Positions 53,016 to 61,938 of a stretch of DNA of 64,000 bases are shown in pieces. The position numbers were made by a program, and so were the translations under genes. The DNA is from CAADGY01 sp900696665 (GTDB taxonomy: Bacteria > Acidobacteriota > Terriglobia > Bryobacterales > Bryobacteraceae), in NCBI GenBank assembly GCA_035063885.1, contig JAPSFM010000014.1, forward strand, positions 1-64,000, written 5' to 3'. How positions within the stretch are numbered: the first letter of the stretch is position 1; each line of letters starts with the position of its first letter. The notes under the pieces were generated by a model. That model saw only the letters and a program-made list of their open reading frames with translations, had not been told where the DNA came from and did not search any database.

Positions 53016-54353
53016 CTACCCGAAAAACCTCTCTAAGGCTTTCTCCATCTGAACACTCCGGGACCCCTTAAAAAGGACGGCATCTCCCTCCGCAGCCATG
53101 CTTCGGACAAAGTCGCCCGCCTCACCAGGATCCTCAAAAAAGTACGCGGCGCCGGCCTCTAGACCAGCACGGACTGCTTCGTCGACCATATAACGGGCCG
53201 CGCCGCGTATCCCAACAAGCACAGATATGCCGCTGTCCGCGACGTAACGGCCTACCTCGCGATGCAGCGCCTCAGACCAGCGTCCAAGTTCGAGCATTTC
53301 TCCAAGCACGGCGATGCGGCGGCTCGCTGGCGTCTCTTTCAAGACGTCGAGCATGGCGCGCGCTGCGTCGGGGTTAGAGTTGTAGCAATCGTTCCAGACC
53401 GTGATGCCGTCCTTTTGCATGCGCTCACCGCGCATCGTCGTAGCCCGCAAACCGCGGACGGCGTCCTGAAGCCGCTCCGGCGCAATGCCGAATACACCGG
53501 CTACGGCCAGGCCGGCAAGAATACTCAAGACCGCGTGGCGTCCGGCCATTGCCGTCTCAAACCGGCAGCCCAGCGCGCGGAATCGCACACCTTCCGCGGA
53601 GTACTCGATCTCTTCGGCGCGAACCGCCGCATCCTGCGACAAGCCGAAGGTCACGGTAGGCCCCGGATGCACGTCGCCGAAGTTCCGCACGCGGGGATCG
53701 TCGGCGTTCAGCACCGCGATGCCATCGGGCGGAAGAGACTCGATCAGTTCCCGCTTGGCCGCCGCGACAGCATCCAAGCAGTCGAAAGCCTCGATATGGG
53801 CGTAGCCTACATTGGTGACCACACCGATATCCGGCTTCGCGATTCGTGCGAGATCCCTGATCTCGCCGGCATGATTCATCCCGAATTCAAGTACGGCAAT
53901 ATCGGCTTCATCGGGTAAGCGAAGAATAGAGAGCGGCAGCCCTATGTGATTATTCAGGTTCCCGGCGGTCTTGCCGGTGTTCCTCTCCACCGCAAGCATT
54001 GCCGCGATAACGTCCTTGGTTGTTGTTTTCCCGGCACTGCCCGTGATGCCAACCACCTTGCCGTCCCATTCGCGGCGCGCCCACCGCGCGAGTTCCTGAA
54101 GCGCCGCCAGCGTCTCTGAAACGACGATAACGGGTTTTCCTTCAAACGGTATCTGGGCGACCCCTGCGGCTGCTCCGCTGGCGAAGGCATCTTCGAGAAA
54201 CGCGTTGCCGTCGTACCTGGCGCCTTTGAGTGCGAAGTACAGATCCCCCGCTTTAATCGTGCGCGAATCAATACTCCAACCCGCCAAAGCGAGGTCCGGC
54301 ACGGACTTCTCGCACCGGAGCACACCCGCAATCTGCCGCAGCGAAAACTTCAT
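53016..54353 (-). CDS. murF: UDP-MurNAc-tripeptide--D-alanyl-D-alanine ligase
   Basis: Adds D-Ala-D-Ala to make UDP-MurNAc-pentapeptide. 445 residues. SIDSRTIKAGDLYFALKG is the N-terminal uridine-binding domain, GSAGKTTTKDVIA the ATP loop, EFGMNHAGEI and NVGYAHIEAF the central domain, and NDCYNSNPDAARAML the MurF-specific segment. It shares an ATGA overlap with murE (54350-54353). ddl, which makes the dipeptide, is not in the window. Confidence 0.96.
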   Translation of the reverse strand: MKFSLRQIAGVLRCEKSVPDLALAGWSIDSRTIKAGDLYFALKGARYDGNAFLEDAFASGAAAGVAQIPFEGKPVIVVSETLAALQELARWARREWDGKVVGITGSAGKTTTKDVIAAMLAVERNTGKTAGNLNNHIGLPLSILRLPDEADIAVLEFGMNHAGEIRDLARIAKPDIGVVTNVGYAHIEAFDCLDAVAAAKRELIESLPPDGIAVLNADDPRVRNFGDVHPGPTVTFGLSQDAAVRAEEIEYSAEGVRFRALGCRFETAMAGRHAVLSILAGLAVAGVFGIAPERLQDAVRGLRATTMRGERMQKDGITVWNDCYNSNPDAARAMLDVLKETPASRRIAVLGEMLELGRWSEALHREVGRYVADSGISVLVGIRGAARYMVDEAVRAGLEAGAAYFFEDPGEAGDFVRSMAAEGDAVLFKGSRSVQMEKALERFFG

Positions 54354-55828
54354 TTGCGGTAACCCAACTTCCGTAGAACGGAGCGCGCCGCCTCTCTGTC
54401 ATCAAAATCAATGGTGCGGTCCTTCAGGACCTGGTAAGGCTCATGTCCCTTGCCGGCGATAATAACAATGTCGGATTCCCGCGCCTCCTGAATCGCCCTG
54501 TGGATCGCTTTCATGCGATCCGGTTCCACCAGGTGGGGAGTATCGTAGCGGCCCAGACCAACCAGCGCGTCATTGATGATCGACAGCGGATCCTCGGAAC
54601 GCGGATTGTCCGATGTCAGAACCACGAAATCGCTAAGTTCTCCCGCCGCCATTCCCATCAGGGGACGCTTCGCCCGGTCGCGGTCGCCGCCACAGCCAAA
54701 CACAGTAATCACACGGCGGGGCGAGAGGCTGCGGGCAACGCCGATCACATTTCGCAGCGCATCATCCGTGTGCGCGTAGTCCACGGCGACAAGAAAACGC
54801 TGCCCCTCGTCTATGCGCTCGAAGCGTCCGGGTACCGGACCACATTCCGCAATGCCACGAGCGATTGTCCCTGGGGTGAAACCATAACTCATACCGGTGC
54901 AGCACGCCGCCAGAATGTTATAGACATTGAACCGGCCAACCAGCGGCGACTGGATCTCGAAGGAACCTTCCGGGCTTACCACATCAAACCTCAGCCCGGT
55001 GAACCCGCTAACGATATTTGACGCCCGTATCTCCCGATCCAGATCAAGCCCGTACCGGAACACGTGCGTTCCCTGAGGCGCCGCCATGCGGCGTCCGTGC
55101 TCGTCGTCGGCATTCAGCACCGCGAATGGCGGAGGAGGGGCGCCATAGCCGGTAAAAAGCCTCTGCTTGGCGGCAAAATAGCCCTCCATGGTCTTATGGA
55201 AATCGAGGTGATCCCTGCTCAGATTCGTGAATACTCCCGTATGGAACCGCAGCCCGAACGAGCGTCCCAGCGCGAGTGCGTGGGAGGACACTTCCATTGT
55301 GACATGGGTCCCCCCTCTGCGCTCCAGTTCGGCGAAGAGGCGGAAGAGATCAAGCGACTCCGGCGTCGTGTTTACAGCGGGCAGAATCTCGCCGGCAAGA
55401 TGATACTCGATGGTGCCGATCAGTGCGGTGGTTTTGCCCGCCGCGCGCAGCACGGAATCTATGAGATAGGAAGTAGTGGTCTTACCGTTTGTACCCGTGA
55501 CCCCCGTAAGGAACAACCGCTCGTCGGGCTTGCCGTAGAAGTTTTTTGCGGCGGTAGCGAGCGTCTGCCGTCCATGCGCTACTTCAATCCAAGTGCCCCG
55601 GAAATCCGCCGGCGGCGGCGACTCTCCAACAACGGCAACGGCGCCCCTGTCGAGCGCCTGCTGAGCGTACTTGCGGCCGTCCGCCCGGGCTCCCTCGAAT
55701 GCAAAAAACAGGAATCCCTGCTGGATGCGGCGCGAGTCATATTCGAGGCCGGCGATAGGGGTATTGGCCAGTTTCTCCGGAAGTCCGGCTTTTGGTTCGG
55801 CGCCTTCGAAGATCTCACCCAGCGTCAT
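54350..55828 (-). CDS. murE: UDP-MurNAc-tripeptide synthetase MurE (meso-DAP type)
   Basis: Adds the third amino acid to the peptide stem. The ATG at 55828 lies 4 bases after the ftsI TGA, giving 492 residues; a longer frame to 55882 is inside ftsI. GVTGTNGKTTTSYL is the ATP loop, TNLSRDHLDFH the carbamyl-Lys region, and TSDNPRSEDP carries DNPR, the signature for meso-diaminopimelate; Lys enzymes have another motif. So the stem is predicted to be DAP-type, normal for Gram-negatives. It precedes murF. Confidence 0.95.
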   Translation of the reverse strand: MTLGEIFEGAEPKAGLPEKLANTPIAGLEYDSRRIQQGFLFFAFEGARADGRKYAQQALDRGAVAVVGESPPPADFRGTWIEVAHGRQTLATAAKNFYGKPDERLFLTGVTGTNGKTTTSYLIDSVLRAAGKTTALIGTIEYHLAGEILPAVNTTPESLDLFRLFAELERRGGTHVTMEVSSHALALGRSFGLRFHTGVFTNLSRDHLDFHKTMEGYFAAKQRLFTGYGAPPPPFAVLNADDEHGRRMAAPQGTHVFRYGLDLDREIRASNIVSGFTGLRFDVVSPEGSFEIQSPLVGRFNVYNILAACCTGMSYGFTPGTIARGIAECGPVPGRFERIDEGQRFLVAVDYAHTDDALRNVIGVARSLSPRRVITVFGCGGDRDRAKRPLMGMAAGELSDFVVLTSDNPRSEDPLSIINDALVGLGRYDTPHLVEPDRMKAIHRAIQEARESDIVIIAGKGHEPYQVLKDRTIDFDDREAARSVLRKLGYRK

Positions 55829-55832
55829 GGTT

Positions 55833-57953
55833 TCACCGGGCGAACCGCACTCGGACTCTTTCTCCCGATTTGAGCCGGACACCGGCCGGCGGGTATTGGC
55901 CTCTGGCTACGCCGCTGCCCGTGAACTCTACCGGAAGCCCCTGGGCGGCTGATTCCTCAATCACGGCTCGAACCGTTTTGCCGGAAAAATCCGGCACGGC
56001 AGGGCCAAGCAATTCCGCCGGGTATGCCGCGGGCACCAGCACCGGAGTTGCGTTGTTCCTCTCCTGTGCGCCTCCGGTAGCGGCGAGCAGCATCTCCGCG
56101 TCCGGTGCGCCGCCTACTTCCGCAATCGCGAGATCGTAGTCATCCTCGGGCTCTTCTTTCTTGGCCAGTTGCGGCAGTTCGTACGGCAGGTCGCGCGGAA
56201 CATCCAGAATTCTAAGAGCCGCCGATGCAACTTCGCGGAACACCGGAGCAGCTACCGCTCCTCCAAATCTTGATGCGCCGTTGAGCGTCACAACGACAAC
56301 GATGGCGGGATTCGTCAGCGGCGCAAATCCTATAAATGACGCGTTGTACTTGTGCGTATACACTCGATGAACCAGGTCGAAGATCTGCGCCGAGCCGGTT
56401 TTGCCTCCCGCCGTATAGCCGTCCAGTTTCGCGCGCGTACCGGTGCCGTGCAGGACCACGCCCTCCATCATCCGCCGCATGGTGATAGAGGTCTCGGGTT
56501 TCAGGATGCGCTTGGCGGGATGCGGCGGCTGCGGTTCGGCTCTCATGCCGGGCGCCTGGCGTTGCAGGATCAGGCGCGGCTTTATCAGCAGTCCACCATT
56601 GGCGATCACAGAGCACGCCTGCGCCAGTTGTACTGTCGTGGTGCTGATCTCGTGCCCCATGGCCACTGAGCCGATTGAGCTCTTGCCCCACAGCCTCAAA
56701 TCCCTGACCAGGCCTGAAGACTCACCCGGCAGAGGGACGCCCGTGCGTGAACCGAATCCGAATCGCCGGACGTATTCCAACAGGCGCTCGTTCCCTACCT
56801 GGAGAGCAACGTTAATCGCCCCGATGTTACTCGATTTGGCGATAACCTCCGCCATTGGCAGAGCGGAATGCGCCTTGTGGTCGTGAATCAGACGGCCAAA
56901 CAAATTGATGGATCCGTTGCCGCACGGAATAATGGTCTCCGGCCGCAGCCGTGTAGTCTCGAGGGCGGCCGATACCGTAATCACCTTGAATACGGAGCCC
57001 GGCTCGAACGGCGTCGACACCGAAAGGTTGGCGCGTTTACTCAAGTCCGCTACGGGAGCGTTCGGATCGAAAGTCGGATAGTTGGCAAGAGCCAGGATGT
57101 CTCCGTTGCGTGGATCCATGACCACCAGGCTGCCCGTTGTACACTGATTCGAAACCACGGCCTCGCCGAGCGCCTTTTCCGCGGAGAATTGAATCCTTTC
57201 GTCGATCGTGGTCGTGAGACTCACGCCCGGCACGGGTTCCACCGACATCTCGGTCTCGAATCCCCTCTGGCGGACGTCCGCCATCATGCGCAACGTACCG
57301 GCCCGGCCCGCAAGCTCATCGTCCAGGCTCAACTCGAGGCCGGCATTGCCGCGTTCCCGATAGTCCACCGCGCCGATAACGTGTGCGGCCAATTGTCCTT
57401 TCGGATAGAACCGGCGGCTCTCTTTGCGGAACTCCACCCAGCCAAGGTTCAGTGCGCGCAGCCGGCGCGATTCCTCCGGTTCCAGCTTTCGCTTCACCCA
57501 CAGGAAGCCGCGATCGTGCTCTTTCGCCCAGCGCATCCGTTCCAGCAACTGTTGCTTATCGATGTTCAGGACGCCAGCAAGAATCTCCGCTGCCACTGCG
57601 AAATCCTTTATCTGTTGGGGATTGATGCAGATCGAATCCACCGGCACGCTCATGGCAAGCGGCTCGCCGGAACGGTCGTAGATGGTGCCGCGTGGCGCCA
57701 GGATCTCCAACGTGCGTTCCTGCTGCTGCTCGGCGAGGTGGCTGTATTCGGCGTGGGAGAAGATTTGCAGATAAACGAGCCGGGCTATGATGATAATCGC
57801 CCAGATCAGGGCAAACCGGGCCAGATGACGTAACCGCCGGACCGATTCCGGCTCGGCGGTTTCATCAGTTGTGCCCCAACTTGGTGGGTCGTACACACCA
57901 CCCCGGCTCTTCCGCCGCCGGGTGGCCCAGTCTCGTATCTTCATATCGCGCAC
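55833..57953 (-). CDS. ftsI: Septal penicillin-binding protein FtsI with C-terminal PASTA domain
   Basis: Transpeptidase of 706 residues that cross-links septal peptidoglycan. Short cytoplasmic tail, one helix (about 43-63), pedestal domain, then the transpeptidase domain: SVFK (Ser320-Lys323), SSN in AKSSNIGAI, and KTG in AGGKTGSAQ. A PASTA domain closes the protein (VPDFSGKTVRAVIEESAAQG to RVRFAR), so it is of the Spo/Pbp2x kind rather than E. coli FtsI. It lies between ftsL and murE and stops 4 bases before murE starts. Confidence 0.94.
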   Translation of the reverse strand: MRDMKIRDWATRRRKSRGGVYDPPSWGTTDETAEPESVRRLRHLARFALIWAIIIIARLVYLQIFSHAEYSHLAEQQQERTLEILAPRGTIYDRSGEPLAMSVPVDSICINPQQIKDFAVAAEILAGVLNIDKQQLLERMRWAKEHDRGFLWVKRKLEPEESRRLRALNLGWVEFRKESRRFYPKGQLAAHVIGAVDYRERGNAGLELSLDDELAGRAGTLRMMADVRQRGFETEMSVEPVPGVSLTTTIDERIQFSAEKALGEAVVSNQCTTGSLVVMDPRNGDILALANYPTFDPNAPVADLSKRANLSVSTPFEPGSVFKVITVSAALETTRLRPETIIPCGNGSINLFGRLIHDHKAHSALPMAEVIAKSSNIGAINVALQVGNERLLEYVRRFGFGSRTGVPLPGESSGLVRDLRLWGKSSIGSVAMGHEISTTTVQLAQACSVIANGGLLIKPRLILQRQAPGMRAEPQPPHPAKRILKPETSITMRRMMEGVVLHGTGTRAKLDGYTAGGKTGSAQIFDLVHRVYTHKYNASFIGFAPLTNPAIVVVVTLNGASRFGGAVAAPVFREVASAALRILDVPRDLPYELPQLAKKEEPEDDYDLAIAEVGGAPDAEMLLAATGGAQERNNATPVLVPAAYPAELLGPAVPDFSGKTVRAVIEESAAQGLPVEFTGSGVARGQYPPAGVRLKSGERVRVRFAR

Positions 57954-57978
57954 GCACGGGTCAAGTCCGCGAGGGGCG

Positions 57979-58470
57979 TCACTTCTTGGCCGGTACGTTC
58001 AGGGCCAGGGAACCGTCTTTCGGATCCAGATACACTACCGTTCCGGGGGCCGGATCGATGAATTGTTGCGCATTGGCCAGTTCTTGAAGCCGCTCCGGAC
58101 TCAGCAGCCGCGACGCTTCTAGCTCCAGGCTGAGTTTCTCGCGCTCCAGCATTTCCCGCTGTTCCCGCAACGCCTCCATCTCATAGCCCGCGAGCAGGCT
58201 GTATGCGTTCGGAATCAGTAGCGCGACGAGCAGCAGAGAAAGAACAGACGCTATGCCGATCAGCTTCCAGCAGATTTGCGGCGCCTGGCTGTCAGGCTGC
58301 CGTACGACGTTTGTATTGTCAATCTGCTTCACGAAAAAGTAGATGTCTTCGTTGGGGATTGCGCGGGACCGGAACACATCGTCGTGTGCCCGGCCCGTGC
58401 CGGCAGCAAACGCGGTATCCATCGTTTTGGATCCCGCAAATCGGTTGTAGAAAGTCGCCAGTGACGCCAT
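57979..58470 (-). CDS. ftsL: Cell division protein FtsL-like
   Basis: 163-residue bitopic membrane protein. A charged cytoplasmic N-terminus is followed by one helix (about 92-114: KLIGIASVLSLLLVALLIPNAYSLL) and a short coiled coil (MEALREQREMLEREKLSLEL), ending in VYLDPKDGSLAL. The family has little sequence identity; architecture and position between rsmH and ftsI support the name. It is expected to form a complex with FtsB and FtsQ. Confidence 0.8.
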   Translation of the reverse strand: MASLATFYNRFAGSKTMDTAFAAGTGRAHDDVFRSRAIPNEDIYFFVKQIDNTNVVRQPDSQAPQICWKLIGIASVLSLLLVALLIPNAYSLLAGYEMEALREQREMLEREKLSLELEASRLLSPERLQELANAQQFIDPAPGTVVYLDPKDGSLALNVPAKK

Positions 58471-58477
58471 TTTCTGA

Positions 58478-59338
58478 TCAGCTCATCTCCAGCGCCCGGA
58501 GCTTAGCACTCCTCGACGCCGGGTTCCTTCTCACTTCTTCTTCCTTTGGGGTGACCACATGTCTGGTCAGAATTCGCGCTTTGCCCGCGCGGGCCAGCGC
58601 CTGAAACTTCCGCTTCACCTTCCTGTCCTCCAGCGACATGAAGGAGATGATTACAATCCTGCCGCCACTCTTCACCAGTGATGGAGCCTGCTCGAGAAGA
58701 TCATCCAACTGCCCTGTCTCGTCGTTCACGAAAATCCGGAGGGCCATAAATGTCTGCGTAGCCGGGTGAAGCCGTCCCGTCCGGTGCACGGCCCCTTCGA
58801 TGACTCCTGCCAAGTGCAGACTGTCCCGAATTGGCCGCGCCCGGACGATTGCTCTGGCTATCTTCCGCGCCCTCCTTTCTTCGCCCAGTTGATAAATCAA
58901 ATCGGCGAGCGCCTTTTCGGCATAGTGATTGACGATGTCGGCAGCCGGCACGCCCTGGCTGCGATCCATCCGCATGTCCAACGGTCCTCTCGCCATCAGC
59001 GAAAACCCTCGCCCGGCGTCCGTCAACTGATACCGGCTCACACCCAGGTCGGCGACCAAGCCGTCGACCTGGGCGAGTCCCAGAACCGGCAGGGTGGAGG
59101 ACAGACCCGAAAACGTTCCCTGCACGTAGCGGATTCGACTGGCCCATTCGGCCGTGTTCCGTCTGGCGATGTCGAGCGACTCCGCGTCCCGGTCGTTCGC
59201 AATCACCATCCCTTCGGTGACCCTGCGAGCAATCGCCGCGGTGTGCCCCCCGAGGCCGGCCGTCGCGTCCAAATAGATGCCGCCGCTCCGGAGCGCGAGA
59301 TACTCGATCACCTCGTCGACCAGAACCGGAGCGTGCAT
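58478..59338 (-). CDS. rsmH: 16S rRNA (cytosine(1402)-N4)-methyltransferase
   Basis: SAM-dependent enzyme that methylates C1402 in the decoding centre; formerly MraW. 286 residues. HAPVLVDEVIEYL at the start, the SAM motif DATAGLGGHTAAIA, DLGVSRYQLTDAGRGFS, and the C-terminal FHSLEDRxVK-type block (FMSLEDRKVKRKF) with NPASRSAKLRALE are family marks. It starts 9 bases after mraZ and is the second gene of the cluster. Confidence 0.96.
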   Translation of the reverse strand: MHAPVLVDEVIEYLALRSGGIYLDATAGLGGHTAAIARRVTEGMVIANDRDAESLDIARRNTAEWASRIRYVQGTFSGLSSTLPVLGLAQVDGLVADLGVSRYQLTDAGRGFSLMARGPLDMRMDRSQGVPAADIVNHYAEKALADLIYQLGEERRARKIARAIVRARPIRDSLHLAGVIEGAVHRTGRLHPATQTFMALRIFVNDETGQLDDLLEQAPSLVKSGGRIVIISFMSLEDRKVKRKFQALARAGKARILTRHVVTPKEEEVRRNPASRSAKLRALEMS

Positions 59339-59347
59339 ACATGGCGC

Positions 59348-59833
59348 CTACCTGAAGCCCCGCCTCTCCAACAGGCGCAGTTTCTCGTCCAACCCGCCGA
59401 GCGCCCGCTGCTTCCGCTGCTCGAAAATCTCTTTACTGAAAACGTTAATTCTGCCTTTGTAACAGGACAGCCAAACCTGCTGGTTCTCGAGGTTCAACGT
59501 CCGGCGCAAGTCTGTGGGCAGCAACAGACGCCCTTGCCCGTCCGGCTCGGAATCCGCGCCCAGATACGCCGCGATGAACGCCACATCCTCGGCAGCGTCC
59601 GGATCCTCACTTGCCTGCTCGAAGAAAATCTCGTTTTCTTTCCAAACTGAAATAGGATAAATTCGAGCTATGCGAGTATCCAGGCTGGTAATAAAAACCT
59701 TTTCTTGTCCGAAACTCGCTAAATATTGCTGTACGGCCACGGGGAGCTTGAGGCGGCCTTTTTCATCCACGCGTGCCGGCAGGAACCCCCGGGGAGGCTC
59801 GACGACGTCAGCGGGTGTGGGATTTTGATCCAC
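59348..59833 (-). CDS. mraZ: Transcriptional regulator MraZ
   Basis: AbrB-like DNA-binding protein that represses its own dcw operon. 161 residues. Two SpoVT/AbrB-type halves are visible: ARVDEKGRLKLPVAVQQYL (about 20-38) and PDGQGRLLLPTDLRRTL (about 97-113), each with the DxxGR core. The start is GTG at 59833; the codon overlaps the last of the four direct repeats that form its operator. It heads the cluster rsmH-ftsL-ftsI and onward. Confidence 0.93.
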   Translation of the reverse strand: MDQNPTPADVVEPPRGFLPARVDEKGRLKLPVAVQQYLASFGQEKVFITSLDTRIARIYPISVWKENEIFFEQASEDPDAAEDVAFIAAYLGADSEPDGQGRLLLPTDLRRTLNLENQQVWLSCYKGRINVFSKEIFEQRKQRALGGLDEKLRLLERRGFR

Positions 59834-59864
59834 CTAGCTCCACTCACAACCACTTTTTACCACT
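59830..59864 (-). promoter_or_regulatory. MraZ operator: four direct repeats with 10-bp period
   Basis: On the minus strand AGTGG occurs at 59864-59860, 59854-59850 and 59844-59840, then GGTGG at 59834-59830, each 10 bases apart with 5-base spacers. This is the arrangement known for MraZ boxes, one helix turn per repeat. The row begins at the predicted transcription start and runs into the mraZ GTG, so bound MraZ would block both promoter escape and translation start. Confidence 0.85.
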
Positions 59865-59870
59865 GAATGG

Positions 59871-59899
59871 ATTGTCGCATGGCCTGCCGAAGGTTGCAA
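59871..59899 (-). promoter_or_regulatory. Candidate sigma-70 promoter of the dcw cluster
   Basis: On the minus strand, TTGCAA (59899-59894) is followed after 17 bases by GACAAT (59876-59871). Transcription would start near 59864, immediately before the MraZ repeats. Four of six bases match in both boxes. Confidence 0.6.
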
Positions 59900-59975
59900 T
59901 ACTTTTTTCTCATTACTACGCTAAGGTCTACATGTTGTAGTAGGAGGATACGAGCCGCAACTTCTCGTATCAGGG

Positions 59976-60602
59976 ATGACGAACTCCGTTCCGGAATGGC
60001 ACGGCGAAAGCGCCCCTGCATGTTACGCTGTACTGGTGCCATCGCTTTACCATCTGGATCCCGGCCCTGAGTGCCCCGAACTGGTTCGGGCGATCATTGA
60101 AATCCCAAAGAACTCGGCGAACAAGTATGAATATGACGGCAAGCTGGAGCTATTCCGGCTCGACCGTTCTTTGTACTCTCCTATGCATTATCCCGGCGAT
60201 TACGGCTTCATTCCTGGAACGTTAGCCGAAGACGGGGACCCCATGGATGTCCTGGTTCTGGTGCAGGAACCCAGCTTTACCGGGTGCATGATCGAAGTAC
60301 GCCCGGTGGGCATCCTAAACATGGTGGACGACCAGGAAGGAGATCAGAAGGTGCTAGCCGTACCGAACCGGAATCCGCGCTACAACCAAATCCACACCAT
60401 GGATCAGATTTTCCCCCATGTGCGCCGGGAAATTGAGCACTTCTTTGGGATTTATAAGGAATTGGAAGGGCGCGTGACAACGATGCAGGGGTGGGGAGGA
60501 CCACGCGAGGCACGAAAGGCAATTGTAGAGAGCCGGAACCGCTACCTGGAATTGCAGGCGGCCGGCCGGAACGCGGACATCCCGTCCGATTCGCCCTCTT
60601 AA
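59976..60602 (+). CDS. ppa: Inorganic pyrophosphatase (family I)
   Basis: Soluble enzyme that hydrolyses pyrophosphate. IEIPKNSANKYEYD, YPGDYGFIPGT, and DGDPMDVLV (metal-binding Asp triplet) are the family I signature. The frame starts at ATG 59976 (208 residues), but the first 20 residues are atypical and the ribosome site is poor; a GTG at 60036 (PSLYHLDPGPE) is the more likely true start. It is divergent from mraZ. Length from the GTG, 188 residues, fits the family (about 175-190). Confidence 0.93.
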   Translation: MTNSVPEWHGESAPACYAVLVPSLYHLDPGPECPELVRAIIEIPKNSANKYEYDGKLELFRLDRSLYSPMHYPGDYGFIPGTLAEDGDPMDVLVLVQEPSFTGCMIEVRPVGILNMVDDQEGDQKVLAVPNRNPRYNQIHTMDQIFPHVRREIEHFFGIYKELEGRVTTMQGWGGPREARKAIVESRNRYLELQAAGRNADIPSDSPS

Positions 60603-60653
60603 CCGGGATGGCGCATCAAGGCCGCGCCGGGGCCGAACTTATTCCTGCGAAGA

Positions 60654-60986
60654 TCACCAGCGATTTCGCCCACCACCGCCACCGGCGCCACGGGAAGACG
60701 GCCGCCCGCCGCGGCCACCGCCGCCCGCGCCTCCACCCCCGGTCATCGGACGCGCTTCGTTCACAACCAGATTGCGCCCGTGCATGTCTTTACCATTACA
60801 TACCCGTATCGCAAGATTGGCCTGCGCGGGATCCTCAATTTCGACAAACCCAAAACCTCTCGGATCGCCCGAAAACCGATCCCGAATAATTGTGACCGAA
60901 TCGACTGTTACACCGGACTGAGTGAACCATTCCTGCAGATCAGTCTCATTTGCTTGGAATGGCAGATTCCCAACGTAAAGTTTCAT
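60654..60986 (-). CDS. RRM-domain RNA-binding protein with glycine-rich tail
   Basis: 110 residues. A single RNA-recognition motif spans about 1-78, with RNP-2 LYVGNLPF (residues 3-10) and RNP-1 RGFGFVEI (43-50). The tail is Gly- and Arg-rich (GGGGAGGGGRGG), resembling the cyanobacterial Rbp and eukaryotic GRP proteins. It would bind single-stranded RNA, possibly in cold or stress response. The gene stands alone, convergent with the pyrophosphatase. Confidence 0.92.
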   Translation of the reverse strand: MKLYVGNLPFQANETDLQEWFTQSGVTVDSVTIIRDRFSGDPRGFGFVEIEDPAQANLAIRVCNGKDMHGRNLVVNEARPMTGGGGAGGGGRGGRPSSRGAGGGGGRNRW

Positions 60987-60989
60987 TTC

Positions 60990-61315
60990 CTGACCAACAC
61001 TTTCCGGCTAAGGCATCGAATCCCAAGCCAAATATCTGAGAAGATCTGACCATGACCGAGGGGAGAAGCAAATATCTCGGGGAATCCGCTTAGTCCAAGG
61101 TGAGTCCGACCCTTCTGTAGACCATGTTCTCAGAATTCCCCCTCTCAATCAAGATGAATGAGGGTATAGGGCCACCCCATTAGGGGGTATTTTCACGGCC
61201 CAGATGCTACTTGCCCTGAGGGGACTCGCTTCCATTCCACCTTAGATCTTTGGAAATTGACGAGCAGGGCCACGTGAAGACAGGAGGCCTTCAGGTAATT
61301 GATACATTACCGCAC
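60990..61315. other. Non-coding gap, nothing specific seen
   Basis: About 325 bases between the RRM gene and a membrane protein gene. I see short frames only, no tRNA, no clear terminator and no long repeat. It is probably the upstream region of the RRM gene, where cold-shock-type leaders can occur, but no leader motif is evident. Confidence 0.4.
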
Positions 61316-61319
61316 TACG

Positions 61320-61715
61320 CTAGCTTTTCCAGGGATTCAAAGAGTTTTCACTGAACAGCGGCTCCGTCTCCACCGACATCAGCACCCAGAATCCATAGGC
61401 GCCCAGGATAGAGCCCAGCGGAATGACGGGCAGCAAGAAAGACGAACAGATGATGCCCAGAACCCTGCTCCACGGACGCAGATGGAGGAGCCCATAGCCT
61501 GCAATGAGCGTCGGAATCGACAGCACGAGTGTAAAGGAAAGCGCCAGCGCCAGGATTAGTGATGGGGTGGGAACATCCGCCATGCTCATTCCTGCCGACA
61601 GGCCCATGAGCGGCCCGAGGCCTCCGGCGGTCAGGATAACCAGCAGGGAACCGGCACCGCCAATCGCCGCGAATAGCAGGAATAGAATCGCCAGCGTTCT
61701 CAGGTGGGTTTCCAT
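61320..61715 (-). CDS. Hypothetical membrane protein
   Basis: 131 residues with three to four predicted helices (about 8-32, 50-72, 82-108): LAILFLLFAAIGGAGSLLVILT, LALALSFTLVLSIPTLIAGYGLL, VLGIICSSFLLPVIPLGSILGAY. HLRPWSRVLGII sits at the cytoplasmic edge of the last helix. I know no specific function; the pattern recalls small acidobacterial membrane proteins annotated only as hypothetical. Codon-position GC is consistent with coding. Confidence 0.7.
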   Translation of the reverse strand: METHLRTLAILFLLFAAIGGAGSLLVILTAGGLGPLMGLSAGMSMADVPTPSLILALALSFTLVLSIPTLIAGYGLLHLRPWSRVLGIICSSFLLPVIPLGSILGAYGFWVLMSVETEPLFSENSLNPWKS

Positions 61716-61938
61716 ATGGCTCGAACCGGTTACATGTCCATTCTACTGTTGGCACGCGGGTGCGCAGATGCCCGGAACGCGCATCGCGCGGCGCGGAACT
61801 CTCTGCTCATCCGCCAAGATAAACAAATAGAAAGATTTACTTTCCCTTACTCAACCGTCTTTCCAGTTTCATCGCACGCAAAAGGATGTAGAATAGAGTG
61901 GTTCCTGAGCAGTTCGGCAGGCTGATGGTAGATACGCG

